A stretch of 64,000 bases of DNA from Myxococcales bacterium. GTDB lineage: Bacteria; Myxococcota_A; Polyangia; Haliangiales; Haliangiaceae. The notes under the pieces were generated by a model. That model had not been told where the DNA came from, searched no databases, and saw only the letters and a list, made by a program, of their open reading frames with translations. Of the stretch, positions 1 through 8,610 are shown piece by piece. The translations under genes and the position numbers were made by a program. Every line of letters starts with the position of its first letter. The stretch's first letter is position 1. Location of the stretch: assembly GCA_016720595.1 (NCBI GenBank), contig JADKKI010000011.1:1-64000 (forward strand). Direction: 5' to 3'.

Positions 1-178
1 GCGCATCGATTGCGACGGCGCGAATCCGCCCCGAACGCATCAATATCGTGAGCAGCCCGGGCTCGTAGAGCCTCGCCGCGAGGAGTCGTGCCTCGCCGAG
101 CTCGATCGCGGCGCGCGTCGCCCACTGCGCCTCCGCCGGAGCGACCACGATGACGCCGTTCAACGGGATGCCCGCCAC
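1..178 (-). CDS. Partial hypothetical protein running off the left edge
   Basis: An open frame enters the window from a GTG at 178-176 and stays open for 59 codons to base 1. It overlaps the last 19 bases of the methyltransferase upstream of it, the short overlap typical of co-transcribed genes here. The visible N-terminus begins VAGIPLNGVIVVAPAEAQW and contains an alanine/leucine-rich helix-like stretch. No motif allows a family assignment, and the start codon is only the most convenient one; the frame is also open further upstream. This may be a real downstream partner of the methyltransferase or simply a GC-rich open frame. Confidence 0.35.
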   Translation of the reverse strand, partial: MAGIPLNGVIVVAPAEAQWATRAAIELGEARLLAARLYEPGLLTILMRSGRIRAVAIDA

Positions 179-816
179 CGGGCCGGTGCGGATGACGTCA
201 CTGGGAGCTTCTCCCAGAGGTCGAGGCTACCAACCCCGACTTGTTCCGACGACAACCGCGCGAAGCTGGATGGCATCTCACCACCGAAGCCGTGATAGGT
301 GACGACACGAGCGCCGGGACGCAGGCTCGCAAGCTTGGCTTCGGCACCGGCGACCTCGCCGACATACTGCGTCCACGCCGTGAGGTGGGCGGTCCGTTCT
401 CCGACGAGTGCAGCCTCGAACGGGTTAAACAGGTACACGCTGTCGAACTCGTCCCAATCGACGGCGGCGACATTGGCGGACCGAAACTGAGCACACGCTG
501 AGACGTCCAGTGCCTCCGCGGATTCTGCCGCCGTCTCGACAAGGGAGAGATCGCGCTCCACGCCATACCAGCTCGCGTTGGTGACGAGTGCGCCGATACA
601 ACAAAGCTTCCCTGGCCCCGCGCCCGCGTCGAGCACACGCATTCCGGCTCTGGGGGCGAGCAAGACTGCCGCGCGCACCGCGACGGACACCGGAGTCCAA
701 TGAGTGTGCGACCGCCGCCGAACCTGCTCCGGGTACAGCGTGTCGAACAGCTCGTCAGGAACCGGAATCCGATCACGAAGTGACGATCGGATCGCGGCAG
801 CAATGTGCGGATGCAC
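160..816 (-). CDS. Class I SAM-dependent methyltransferase-like protein
   Basis: A 218-residue protein with a Rossmann-type SAM-binding signature: VLDAGAGPGKLCCIGA near residues 61-76 matches motif I, with the acidic end of strand beta-2 at GVERDLS. Further conserved blocks shared with the paralogue at 1089-1799 are HWTPVSVAVRAA (~39-50), YLFNPFEA (~128-135) and VVTYHGFGGEMP (~170-181). The substrate is unknown; an NPF-type tetrapeptide is reminiscent of the NPPF/NPPY loop of N-methyltransferases, but this is inference. The start is a GTG at 816 with no strong ribosome site. It is transcribed away from its paralogue across a 272-base gap. Confidence 0.75.
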   Translation of the reverse strand: MHPHIAAAIRSSLRDRIPVPDELFDTLYPEQVRRRSHTHWTPVSVAVRAAVLLAPRAGMRVLDAGAGPGKLCCIGALVTNASWYGVERDLSLVETAAESAEALDVSACAQFRSANVAAVDWDEFDSVYLFNPFEAALVGERTAHLTAWTQYVGEVAGAEAKLASLRPGARVVTYHGFGGEMPSSFARLSSEQVGVGSLDLWEKLPVTSSAPARWRASR

Positions 817-1088
817 GAGAGCTGTTCAAGCATGTCGCGCGCCATCGCTCACCACCAACAAGAACAGGCAGATGGCGGCGTGCAAGACTCGAACGGATCG
901 ACCTCGCCCGCGTAGCGACATGATGTCGTAGAAGACGCGGTGGTCGAGTCGAGGAACCGACACCTCTCTGCCGTACTGCGGACCGCTTGAACAACGAGCG
1001 GGACACGCTGGCACGACTGCGGGGGCCAGTTCGCAATAGCCATCCCATCACTCCGTATGCGATCGCCGCGCGTGGTAGGGGCATCTCG
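817..1088. other. Divergent intergenic region between two methyltransferase paralogues
   Basis: About 270 bases separate the two divergent methyltransferase starts. No convincing small gene was found; the open frames here are short and lack conserved features. It presumably holds both promoters. An AGGGGG ribosome site at 1076-1081 serves the plus-strand gene starting at 1089. No clear -35/-10 pair could be fixed by eye. Confidence 0.4.
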
Positions 1089-1799
1089 GTGCCCACGACC
1101 AACCCGGCACGTGTCCTGGCCGCGTTGCGATGGCGTATCGCGGTGCACGATCGTTTGTTCGATCGCCTCTACCCGGAGCGTCTGCGCCGACTCTCCTCCG
1201 TGCATTGGACACCTGTATCGGTTGCCCTTCGCGCCGCAGCATGGCTCGCCCCCGAGGCGGGCGCGCGCGTGCTGGACATCGGCTGCGGAGCGGGAAAGCT
1301 GTGTTGTATCGGTGCCGCCTCGCGGGGCGGAACCTGGCACGGCGTGGACCGAGATCCCGCGCTCGTACAGGCTGCGATCGCGGCAGCGACCCTTCTCGAC
1401 CTCCAGGCGTCCACGACGTTCACTACGGGCGAGATGGAGGTCGTTGACTGGAGCTCGTTCGACAGCCTCTACTTCTACAATCCTTTCGCGGCGATCCTGT
1501 TCGGCCCGGCGCCGTTCCCGAAGTCCGTTCGCTGGACGATGCTCACCGAACAGATCGCCCGGACCGAAGCTCACCTCGCAGAGCTCGCCATCGGCACGCG
1601 CGTGGTGACCTATGAGGGGTTCGGTGGCGACATGCCGGACGGTTACGTGTTGACTCAGGTCGAGTTGATCCGAGATGGCCAACTCGCCCTTTGGGTGAAG
1701 CAACGTTCGAGGCGTCGTGTGCGCAGCTCATCAGGCTCTGGCCAAACTGCCGCTGGCGCCGGTCAACGCGTGACCTGCTCGGCGAGCTCGACGTCGTAG
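1089..1799 (+). CDS. Class I SAM-dependent methyltransferase-like protein (paralogue of 160-816)
   Basis: A methyltransferase-like protein of 236 residues from a GTG at 1089, chosen because AGGGGG precedes it by seven bases; an in-frame ATG at 987 lies upstream but adds a tail without similarity to the paralogue. Motif I is VLDIGCGAGKLCCIGAA (more canonical than in the paralogue), followed by GVDRDPALV. Shared blocks are HWTPVSVALRAA, YFYNPFAA and VVTYEGFGGDMP. The C-terminus beyond the shared region is Ser/Arg-rich and overlaps the end of the convergent hydrolase by 37 bases. Two homologues placed back to back suggest a local inverted duplication followed by divergence. Substrate unknown. 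Confidence 0.75.
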   Translation: MPTTNPARVLAALRWRIAVHDRLFDRLYPERLRRLSSVHWTPVSVALRAAAWLAPEAGARVLDIGCGAGKLCCIGAASRGGTWHGVDRDPALVQAAIAAATLLDLQASTTFTTGEMEVVDWSSFDSLYFYNPFAAILFGPAPFPKSVRWTMLTEQIARTEAHLAELAIGTRVVTYEGFGGDMPDGYVLTQVELIRDGQLALWVKQRSRRRVRSSSGSGQTAAGAGQRVTCSASSTS

Positions 1800-2932
1800 C
1801 TCTTCGGCAGCGCCGATAGCGCGCGGGTCGCCGCCGGATCACAGCGCAAGGTCTCCTCGAGCACGCCTGCGGTGACCGCGCGGATCACGGGCGCGGTGGT
1901 CGCGAACGGCGCATCCGTCGGCCGGCATCCATCCATCGCGAGCGTGGCGAGGATCTCCGGAATCTCCACGCCGTGCGCGCGTGCGATCGCGAGCGCACCG
2001 CCACGGTCGGCGCCGAGCGTGCACAGATCGGTGAACGCGAGGTGCCCTGCTTTGTGGACCACCATCATCCGCGTCGGGGCGGGAGCGCCCGCGAGCCGAT
2101 CACGCAGCTCGCCGGGTGGGGCGATCGCATCGTGATCGCCGCCGAGGATCAAGGTCGAGCCGCTGCCATCGAGCGTGAGAAAGCCCGCCATCGCGATCCG
2201 CACCTCGAGCTGGGGACGATCGACGAGCGTGCCGGCGAGCATCGAGCCGAGGGAGTGCCCGACCACGGCGATGTGCGGGGACAGCCGCGCACGGACGAAC
2301 GCGAGAGGATCGTCGACGGCGGGCGGTTGCGTGATCGCATCCACGAGCTGCGCCGGTGCTCCCAGCGGGAGGCCCTGCCCCTGGCCGAGCAGCGCCGCGA
2401 GCCCGATGCCCGGGAGATCGGGCGCGAGCACCACGAAGCCGCGACTCGCCCAGTGGGTGGCGAGGAACGCGCTCTGCGCCCGAAACGATGCGGCACCGTG
2501 CAGGAACACGACGGCGGGATACGGGCCGTGCTCGTCGTCGAGCGGGAGGTCGCGCGCGCAATCGCACGGCAGCCACGCGTTGTCGGCGTCGGGGATCTTG
2601 GCCGCCTCGGGGGCCGGCAACGAAGCGCGGAGGTCGTAGCGCGCCGGCACCGTGCCGCGATCACTGCCGGGGCGCGCCGGATACCAGACCTCGACGGTGA
2701 GGCCCTCGACCTCGAGCGTCCGCACGCCGACCGGCCACGGACCGTGCTGCGCGAGATCACCCGGGTTCGCGAGCAGCTTCGCCGCACCGCAGGAAGCGCC
2801 GAGCGCGACGCCTGGAGGTACGTCGCCGGTCCGCGCTTCGTTCGGGGGCGGCCGCCGTCCGCACGCGGCCAGCGCGAGAACGACGACGGGCGCGACGAGC
2901 CCGACGAATGCGACCGCGACGGGTGAGCGCAT
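1763..2932 (-). CDS. Alpha/beta-hydrolase lipoprotein (PAF-acetylhydrolase-like)
   Basis: A 389-residue predicted lipoprotein: a hydrophobic signal ends in the lipobox LAAC at about residues 21-24. The body is an alpha/beta hydrolase: the strand-turn YPAVVFLHGAASF supplies the oxyanion-hole HG motif, VVGHSLGSM carries the nucleophilic Ser, GGDHDAI fits the acidic residue and KAGHLAF the catalytic His. The overall layout resembles platelet-activating-factor acetylhydrolase/dienelactone-hydrolase proteins, so an esterase or lipase acting at the cell envelope is likely; the substrate is unknown. Its ATG immediately follows the stop of the upstream hydrolase (TGAATG, no gap), so the two are probably one operon. 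Confidence 0.8.
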   Translation of the reverse strand: MRSPVAVAFVGLVAPVVVLALAACGRRPPPNEARTGDVPPGVALGASCGAAKLLANPGDLAQHGPWPVGVRTLEVEGLTVEVWYPARPGSDRGTVPARYDLRASLPAPEAAKIPDADNAWLPCDCARDLPLDDEHGPYPAVVFLHGAASFRAQSAFLATHWASRGFVVLAPDLPGIGLAALLGQGQGLPLGAPAQLVDAITQPPAVDDPLAFVRARLSPHIAVVGHSLGSMLAGTLVDRPQLEVRIAMAGFLTLDGSGSTLILGGDHDAIAPPGELRDRLAGAPAPTRMMVVHKAGHLAFTDLCTLGADRGGALAIARAHGVEIPEILATLAMDGCRPTDAPFATTAPVIRAVTAGVLEETLRCDPAATRALSALPKSYDVELAEQVTR

Positions 2933-3898
2933 TCAGCGACGCAAGACGGTGGCCGTGGCGGCGGCGACCTCGGGAGGTGCGTCGAGCCAGGTGTCCATCG
3001 TGGTGTCGGCGAACAGCTGGCGACGCAGCCACGCGACATCGAGGCGCCGAGAGGCCGCACGTGCGCGCTCGTTCGGGGCCGCGCCTGCGGTGCACACCGT
3101 GCAGAACGTGCAGGTGGGGTCATCGACCCAGTCCATGTGATCGGCGCCGTTGATCGTCATCGCCAGCGCGGGGCTCGGTGCCGCCGCATAGAACGTCTGG
3201 AAGTTGTCGGCGGTCGGCGCGCACGGCATGAAGCCGCCGGTCCCATTGGTGGTCTCGCCGACCACGGCGATCGCGGCGGTCAAGCTCGACATCTTCTCGG
3301 GCGCGACCGAGGGGCTATTCGAATCGACCGGATCCCACGCGACGACGGCCTTGATGCGCGGATCGAGCGAGGCCGCGTACACACTGATCTTGCCGCCGAG
3401 CGAGTGGCCCGTGACGGCGATCTTCTGCGCATCGACCGCGAGCGGGGTCTGCGCGAGCGCCCAGGTGATCACGGCGGGCACGTCCTGTGCGAGCTTGTTG
3501 TGATCGGCGGTGAACCCGGTGTCCGCATAATCGGTGAGCACCACCGCGAAGCCCCAGGTGGCGAGGTGCTTCGCATACGACGTGTACTGGGTGCGCTGCA
3601 TCTGGAAGCCCGGCGACACCACGACGAGCGGACGTGGACCGGCCGACGACGGCGTGAACACGGTGGCCGGCAAGGTGCGCCCTGCGGTGGCGCCGGGGAT
3701 CGAGGCGGTCGCCGTCGTCACGGTCGCCGGCCCGTCGTTCGCGGGATCGCCTGCAGCCATCGGAGCGTCGGTGGTCGACGAGCCGTCCGGCCCACGACCA
3801 TCACCACCGCCGGGCGTTGCGTCAACGGAGTTGCTTGAGCTTTCGCCGCACGCGACGACGAGGCACAGGAACGGGAACAGCAGATGGGTCTTCAGCAC
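2933..3898 (-). CDS. Alpha/beta-hydrolase lipoprotein
   Basis: A 321-residue predicted lipoprotein with signal MLKTHLLFPFLCLVVACGES (lipobox VVAC), a Ser/Gly/Asp-rich linker, then an alpha/beta-hydrolase fold. VVVSPGFQM is in the oxyanion-loop position, VTGHSLGGK carries the nucleophile, VVAWDPVDSN follows, and NGADHMDW holds the likely catalytic His. The family is close to chlorophyllase/dienelactone-hydrolase-like proteins. A CTFCTVC cluster near the C-terminus (followed by TAGAAP) may bind metal or form disulfides. The signal peptide forces the ATG at 3898, so the start lies 77 bases inside the upstream MerR gene. It is followed without a gap by a second hydrolase lipoprotein. Confidence 0.8.
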   Translation of the reverse strand: MLKTHLLFPFLCLVVACGESSSNSVDATPGGGDGRGPDGSSTTDAPMAAGDPANDGPATVTTATASIPGATAGRTLPATVFTPSSAGPRPLVVVSPGFQMQRTQYTSYAKHLATWGFAVVLTDYADTGFTADHNKLAQDVPAVITWALAQTPLAVDAQKIAVTGHSLGGKISVYAASLDPRIKAVVAWDPVDSNSPSVAPEKMSSLTAAIAVVGETTNGTGGFMPCAPTADNFQTFYAAAPSPALAMTINGADHMDWVDDPTCTFCTVCTAGAAPNERARAASRRLDVAWLRRQLFADTTMDTWLDAPPEVAAATATVLRR

Positions 3899-4583
3899 GG
3901 GCTTCCTCCTCGATCAGGCGCTGCAACGTGGGCAGCAAGAGCTTGCGACGTACGAGCACGACGAGACGCTCGGACAGGCGGGTGGCGGCGGTGGTCAACC
4001 TCACGAGGTCCCCCGGCTTCGCGCGGCGAATCACGCCCTCACGGAACAGCCGGAGCTCGACCGCGGTCAGCGCCCGGAGCGCCGCCAGGTAGTCGTTGAT
4101 GATCTCGAACGGCAGCATCTCCGCCGAGATCCCTGCGCGGCGAGCGGCGCCTAGCGTGGACAGCACCGCGAGATCGTCGCCGCGGTACTTGTCATCGATC
4201 GGGCTCTTCACCGCCAGCCCCATGGCGGCGAGGACGTCGAGCTCGCGCTCCGACGCGCCACGAGCCACCAGCTCCTCGCGGCTCCGCGCGCGGCGGCCGC
4301 CATGACGGGCGAGGACGCGGGCGATGGCATCGGCAGCGGCGAGATCGTCCGGGGCCTCGAGATCCCGGTCCATGGACTCGCGGATGACGTCCAGGGGGAG
4401 GTACTGGCGCTTCTGGAGCTCCTTGATCGTCTTGATCTTGGTGGCCAGCGCCGGGTCGTACCAGGACATCGTCCGCCCCGACCGCCGCGACGGTGCGATC
4501 AGCCCTTCTCGGAGATAGTGCTTCAGCGTCGCGATCGGGACCCCCGAACGCTTCGCCAGCTCTCCGATCCTGACCAGATTCAC
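3822..4583 (-). CDS. MerR-family transcriptional regulator
   Basis: A 253-residue regulator whose first 70 residues are a MerR winged helix-turn-helix: RIGELAKRSGVPIATLKHYL is the recognition part and the following LIAPSRRSGRTMSWYDP is the wing. The rest is an all-alpha effector region much longer than the dimerisation helix of metal-responsive MerR proteins, with a basic Arg-rich tail. No metal-binding Cys pair is visible, so a small-molecule or stress role is more likely than metal sensing. It heads the hydrolase operon (its last 77 bases overlap the first hydrolase) and is divergent from the kinase-like gene at 4706, which puts its own operator most plausibly in 4584-4705. Confidence 0.88.
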   Translation of the reverse strand: MNLVRIGELAKRSGVPIATLKHYLREGLIAPSRRSGRTMSWYDPALATKIKTIKELQKRQYLPLDVIRESMDRDLEAPDDLAAADAIARVLARHGGRRARSREELVARGASERELDVLAAMGLAVKSPIDDKYRGDDLAVLSTLGAARRAGISAEMLPFEIINDYLAALRALTAVELRLFREGVIRRAKPGDLVRLTTAATRLSERLVVLVRRKLLLPTLQRLIEEEARAEDPSAVPVPVPRRRVRRKLKQLR

Positions 4584-4705
4584 GCGCTGGATAGTAGAGA
4601 GTTCTAGTTCCTAGTCAAGCCGCTGTACGAACGATGCACAGCCCCCTCCACAACGGACCACAACGAGGCGGGGCGGCGCGGCCAAACGTCGGCTAGAATA
4701 TCGAC

Positions 4706-7642
4706 GTGTCCACGATCGGGGATGCTGGCCGCTTCACATCTGCGTCCGGTGCAAATTCGAGCGTCTCGTTTGACGTCGTGATCGACGCGCCGAGACGACT
4801 CGACGAGCTTTCCACCGCACGCGTGATCTGCGAGGCCGCGGATGCGGTCCACAAGGCTCAGAAGGGCGGTCAGCCCGTCGGGACGGTGTCGCCCCGGATG
4901 ATCCTCGTGAACCGCGATGGGATCGCGCTCGATCTCATGGCCGCGGCCGCCACGGCGTACAGCTCGCCGGAGAAGCTGAAGGGCCAGCCGCAGGACCGCC
5001 GCTCCGACGTGTTCGCGCTCGGCGTGGTGCTGTGGGAAGCCCTGACTCACTCGCGCCTGTTCGAGGGCGGATCCGAGGACGCGATCAAGCAGGCGGTCCT
5101 CGAGAAGGAGATCCAGCCTGCGTCGGAGCTCAACGCGAACATCCCCTCCGAGCTCGACGCGATCTGCAAGAAGGCGCTGTCCCGCGATCCCGCCGAGCGG
5201 TATCCGAGCGCCAAGGTCATGGCGGCGGAGCTGTCGACCATCCTCGACGACGCTGGCTATCCCGATGACCACAGCGAGATCGAGAAGTACCTGACCGCCG
5301 AGTTCCCCGCGGGTGCGACGCTCGCGAGCAAGCTCGCCGCGGCGCCGTCGGGCGCCGGCCCTGCGAAGGCGACCGCAACCGCGCGCGGGCCACTCAACCA
5401 GACCGTCCTCGGGATGGCGCCGGTGAAGGATCCCGTGATCGAGGCCAAGGCCGCCGCCGACGCCAAGGCCGCCGCCGACGCCAAGGCTGCCGCCGACGCC
5501 AAGGCTGCCGCCGACGCCAAGGCTGCCGCCGACAAGAAGGCCGAGGCCGACAAGAAGGCCGAAGCGGACAAGAAGGCCGCCGAGGCCAAGGCCGCCGCCG
5601 ATGCCAAGGCCGCCGCCGACAAGAAGGCCGCTGAAGCCAAGGCCGCTGACGACAAGAAGGCCGCCGAGGCCAAGGCCGCCGCCGACAAGAAGGCCGAGGC
5701 CGACAAGAAGGCCGCCGAGGCCAAGGCCGCCGCCGACAAGAGGGCCGAGGCCGACAAGAAGGCCGCCGAGGCCAAGGCCGCCGTCGACAAGAAGGCTGCC
5801 GACGCACGGGCCGAGGCCGACAAGAAAGCCGCCGAGGCGAAGGCCGCCGTCGAGAAGGCGGCGCAGGCCAAGGCTGCGGCAGAGACCAAGGCCGCCGAGG
5901 CCAAGGCTGCCGTCGAGAAAGCCGCCGACAAGGCCGCCGCCGACAAGGCCGCCGCCGACAAGGCCGCCGCCGACAAGGCTGCTGCCGACAAGGCTGCTGC
6001 CGACAAGGCTACCGCGCCGGCGTTCGACGGTACCAAGACCGCAGTCCTCGGCTCGCTGAGTCAGTCGTCCACGCCCGCGCCGCCGGTGGTCGCGGAGCCG
6101 AAGGCCGTGATTCCCAGCTCGATCTCCAGTGCGGAGACCATCGCCACACCGTCGCTGCTCACCACGTCTCCTGGCGTCGCTGTGGCGACCTCGCCATCAG
6201 GCATCATCGGTCTGCCGGCGATGCCGCCGGGTGCGTCGATCCCGGCGTTCGCCGACGACGACTTCGCCACCAACAGCGGCGCCAAGGCGTATCCATCGAT
6301 CGGCGATGCCGCCGCAGCAGCAGCCGCAGCTCCGGTGGTTTCTCCGCCGGCACCAGCGGCCGCCCCGACCGGTGCGCCTGGCACGCCTGCACCGCCGACC
6401 TTGCCCGAGGCCGCACAGGTGGTGTCGCTGCCGCGCCCGCGGTCGGCGACGCAGCCCGGAGAGAAGAGCCGCGACGTGCTCGCCGGCTGGGGCTGGGGCA
6501 CCGATTCGCACGCGGCGATCGACGACGGTCACTACGAGGAAGACGATCCGAAGAAGGTCCGGCGCAAGCGGATGCTGATCGGCATCGGTAGCGGCGTCGG
6601 CGCGCTCCTCCTGATCGCGATCATCGCGATGGCCGCGGGTGGCGGCGGGAAGAAGAAGGAGAAGGCAGAGGAGCCCAAGGACGAGGTTGCCAGTGGCACC
6701 TCGCGGACGGCGCCGGATCCGGTCGCCAAGACTTCCGACCCGCAGCCCGATCCCGGCACCGGCTCTGCCGCCGTGACCAACCCCGGCCAGGGCTCAGCCG
6801 CGGTCGCCGACCCGGGTGCGGGCTCGGCTGTCGGCTCGGCGGCAGTGGTCGACCCGGTGACGGACCCCAAGGTCACCGAGGCCGCGAAGGCCGAGCAGGC
6901 GCGGCTCGAGGCCGAGGCTGCCAAGGCCGAGGCTGCCAAGGCCGATGCCGCCAAGCTCGAGCAGGCCCGGATCGACGCCGAGGCAGCGAAGTCCGAGGCC
7001 GCACGGATCGAGGCACAGAAGAAGTCCGCGGCCGAGAGCGCCAAGTCGGAGGCCGAGAGGGCCAAGCAGGCCAAGCTCGATCAACAGAAGGCCGATGCCG
7101 AGGCGGCAAAGCAGGCGAAGATCGCCGCGCAGCAGGCAGCGGCGGAGAAGGCCGAGATCGCGAAGGCCGATGCGGCGAAGGCCAAGCAGGCCAAGCTCGA
7201 GGCGCAGAAGCTCGCAGCGGAGAAGGCGGCTGCCGAGAAGGCGGCTCGGCTCGCGGCGCAGAAGAAGGATCCCCAGAAGGACTTGGCGAAGAAGGATCCC
7301 CCAAAGAAGGATCCGCCGAAGAAGAAGGACCCGAAGGTCGCGACCAATGTGGCCGCACCGGTCGATCCGTATGCGGCGCAGAAGACCGATCCCGCGGCCG
7401 CCTACAAGGCGGGGTTCCAGCAGTACGTGCGCGGTGACACCTCTGCTGCGCTCGCGACGTTCAAGGGCGCACAGTCGGCGAGCCCAGGCTACGCTCCGAC
7501 CTACCGCGGCCTCGGGCTCGTCTACGAGAAGATGGGCAACAAGACGGCGGCGAAGCTCGCGTTCAAGCGCTACCTGCAGCTCTCGCCCAGTGCGAGTGAC
7601 GCCGAGCAGATCAAAGACCGGATGGAGAAGCTCGGATCATGA
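4706..7642 (+). CDS. Kinase-like (C-lobe only) membrane protein with Ala/Lys coiled-coil repeats and TPR tail
   Basis: A 978-residue multidomain protein. Residues ~25-185 resemble only the C-lobe of a Ser/Thr kinase: YSSPEKLKG in the activation-segment/APE position, RRSDVFALGVVLWEALT and ALSRDPAERYPSA. The glycine loop and Lys of the N-lobe are absent, the HRD position reads VSP and no DFG is seen, so catalysis is very unlikely. Residues ~247-432 are near-perfect AAADAK/KADKKA coiled-coil repeats, a Pro/Ala region follows, a single membrane helix lies at ~624-646 (MLIGIGSGVGALLLIAIIAM), then a second Ala/Lys/Glu coiled coil and a C-terminal TPR pair (~900-975). It starts at GTG 4706; no N-lobe is encoded upstream. 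Its stop overlaps the next gene by four bases. A scaffold or envelope-spanning tether is a guess. Confidence 0.8.
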   Translation: MSTIGDAGRFTSASGANSSVSFDVVIDAPRRLDELSTARVICEAADAVHKAQKGGQPVGTVSPRMILVNRDGIALDLMAAAATAYSSPEKLKGQPQDRRSDVFALGVVLWEALTHSRLFEGGSEDAIKQAVLEKEIQPASELNANIPSELDAICKKALSRDPAERYPSAKVMAAELSTILDDAGYPDDHSEIEKYLTAEFPAGATLASKLAAAPSGAGPAKATATARGPLNQTVLGMAPVKDPVIEAKAAADAKAAADAKAAADAKAAADAKAAADKKAEADKKAEADKKAAEAKAAADAKAAADKKAAEAKAADDKKAAEAKAAADKKAEADKKAAEAKAAADKRAEADKKAAEAKAAVDKKAADARAEADKKAAEAKAAVEKAAQAKAAAETKAAEAKAAVEKAADKAAADKAAADKAAADKAAADKAAADKATAPAFDGTKTAVLGSLSQSSTPAPPVVAEPKAVIPSSISSAETIATPSLLTTSPGVAVATSPSGIIGLPAMPPGASIPAFADDDFATNSGAKAYPSIGDAAAAAAAAPVVSPPAPAAAPTGAPGTPAPPTLPEAAQVVSLPRPRSATQPGEKSRDVLAGWGWGTDSHAAIDDGHYEEDDPKKVRRKRMLIGIGSGVGALLLIAIIAMAAGGGGKKKEKAEEPKDEVASGTSRTAPDPVAKTSDPQPDPGTGSAAVTNPGQGSAAVADPGAGSAVGSAAVVDPVTDPKVTEAAKAEQARLEAEAAKAEAAKADAAKLEQARIDAEAAKSEAARIEAQKKSAAESAKSEAERAKQAKLDQQKADAEAAKQAKIAAQQAAAEKAEIAKADAAKAKQAKLEAQKLAAEKAAAEKAARLAAQKKDPQKDLAKKDPPKKDPPKKKDPKVATNVAAPVDPYAAQKTDPAAAYKAGFQQYVRGDTSAALATFKGAQSASPGYAPTYRGLGLVYEKMGNKTAAKLAFKRYLQLSPSASDAEQIKDRMEKLGS
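5440..6012 (+). repeat. Tandem Ala/Lys-coding repeat in kinase-like gene
   Basis: About 570 bases of imperfect 15-base units (core gccgccgacaagaag / gccgccgacgccaag) code for AAADKK- and AAADAK-type pentapeptides. The repeats preserve frame and codon preference, as expected for slippage under selection for a helical rod. A second, less regular Ala/Glu/Lys tract lies at about 6880-7265. Confidence 0.85.
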
Positions 7643-8610
7643 AGCGCAGAAGCTCGCTGGTTGCCGCACTGATGATCGTCGCCACGTCCACGGCGTCCGC
7701 GGACACGCGCAAGGTCCTCGTCCTCCAGAGCGAAGGTCGTGTCGATGGCGCCCTCCGCACCCGGATCGACGCTGCCGTCCTCAAGCTCGCGAAGACGCTC
7801 CCCGCCTCGGACGTCTCACCGGGTGATTCGACGCTCTCGGATGCCGCCGCTGCCGTTGGTTGCAAGCCGGAGGCGGCGACGTGCCGCGACGAGATCCTCG
7901 GCATGCTCTCGGTCGACGAGCTGATCTACACGAGCCTCACGCCCAAGCCGGGCGGGACCGAGATCGAGGTCCACCGCGTGTCCAAGGGCGGCACCAGCAA
8001 CGATGCGAAGATGCTGCTCGCGATCGGCGGCTCGGGTGACAAGCTCGACGGCATCGCCCCGCTGTTCTTCAGCAACAAACCTGCCGAGCCGGTGACGACG
8101 CCGGTGACCACGCCGGTCACCACGCCGACCGAGCCCGTCACCACGCCGATCACCACGCCGACCGAGCCCGTCACCGGCCCGACCGACCCCGTGACCGGCC
8201 CGATCATCCAGCCCACGCCAGGTGGGCCGTCGCCCACGCCCGGGCAGCCGTCCGATGGACCGAGCAATAGCCGCCGGCGTCTCGAGCTGGCCGGCATGAT
8301 CGGCGGCGGTGCGTTCGTGCTGATCGGCTTCATGTGCTGGGGCTCCGCCAGCGACATCCAGGGCCAGATCGACGATTCGCCCACCCAGACCAAGCCCCAG
8401 CTCGACGCCCTGGCGGATCTCGAGGCACGGGGCGATTCCTACGCCGCGTGGGGCAACGTGCTGTTTCTCGGCGGCGCGGTGCTGGGTGGCATCAGCACGT
8501 ACTTCTTCGTCAAGGACCGGCGTGCGCACCGTCACGCGACCTCCGCACGGATCACGCCTACCGTGTTCGATCACGGGGCGGGTCTCGCCCTGACCTTTGG
8601 AGCACCATGA
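7639..8610 (+). CDS. Secreted/membrane protein with PVTTP-repeat linker
   Basis: A 323-residue protein starting at an ATG that overlaps the previous stop (ATGA). A cleavable signal ends around TASA-DT (residues 19-23). Residues ~25-145 form a small alpha/beta domain with two Cys (GCKPEAATC), ~150-195 a PVTTPTEP-type repeat linker, and the rest holds two membrane helices (LAGMIGGGAFVLIGFMCW at ~215 and VLFLGGAVLGGISTYFFV at ~270) with a basic loop and a short tail. This layout recurs in myxobacterial proteins encoded next to Ser/Thr kinases; the function is unknown. Membership of the 4706-9248 coupled operon suggests it works with the kinase-like protein at the envelope. Confidence 0.75.
   Translation: MKRRSSLVAALMIVATSTASADTRKVLVLQSEGRVDGALRTRIDAAVLKLAKTLPASDVSPGDSTLSDAAAAVGCKPEAATCRDEILGMLSVDELIYTSLTPKPGGTEIEVHRVSKGGTSNDAKMLLAIGGSGDKLDGIAPLFFSNKPAEPVTTPVTTPVTTPTEPVTTPITTPTEPVTGPTDPVTGPIIQPTPGGPSPTPGQPSDGPSNSRRRLELAGMIGGGAFVLIGFMCWGSASDIQGQIDDSPTQTKPQLDALADLEARGDSYAAWGNVLFLGGAVLGGISTYFFVKDRRAHRHATSARITPTVFDHGAGLALTFGAP

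Noticed and set aside
826..1014. A 62-codon minus-strand gene between the methyltransferases
   Set aside because: It lacks a ribosome site and conserved features; an apparent hydrophobic patch is short.
5440..6012. A CRISPR-like array
   Set aside because: Repeats are coding tandem units of 15 bases without spacers; no cas genes are in view.
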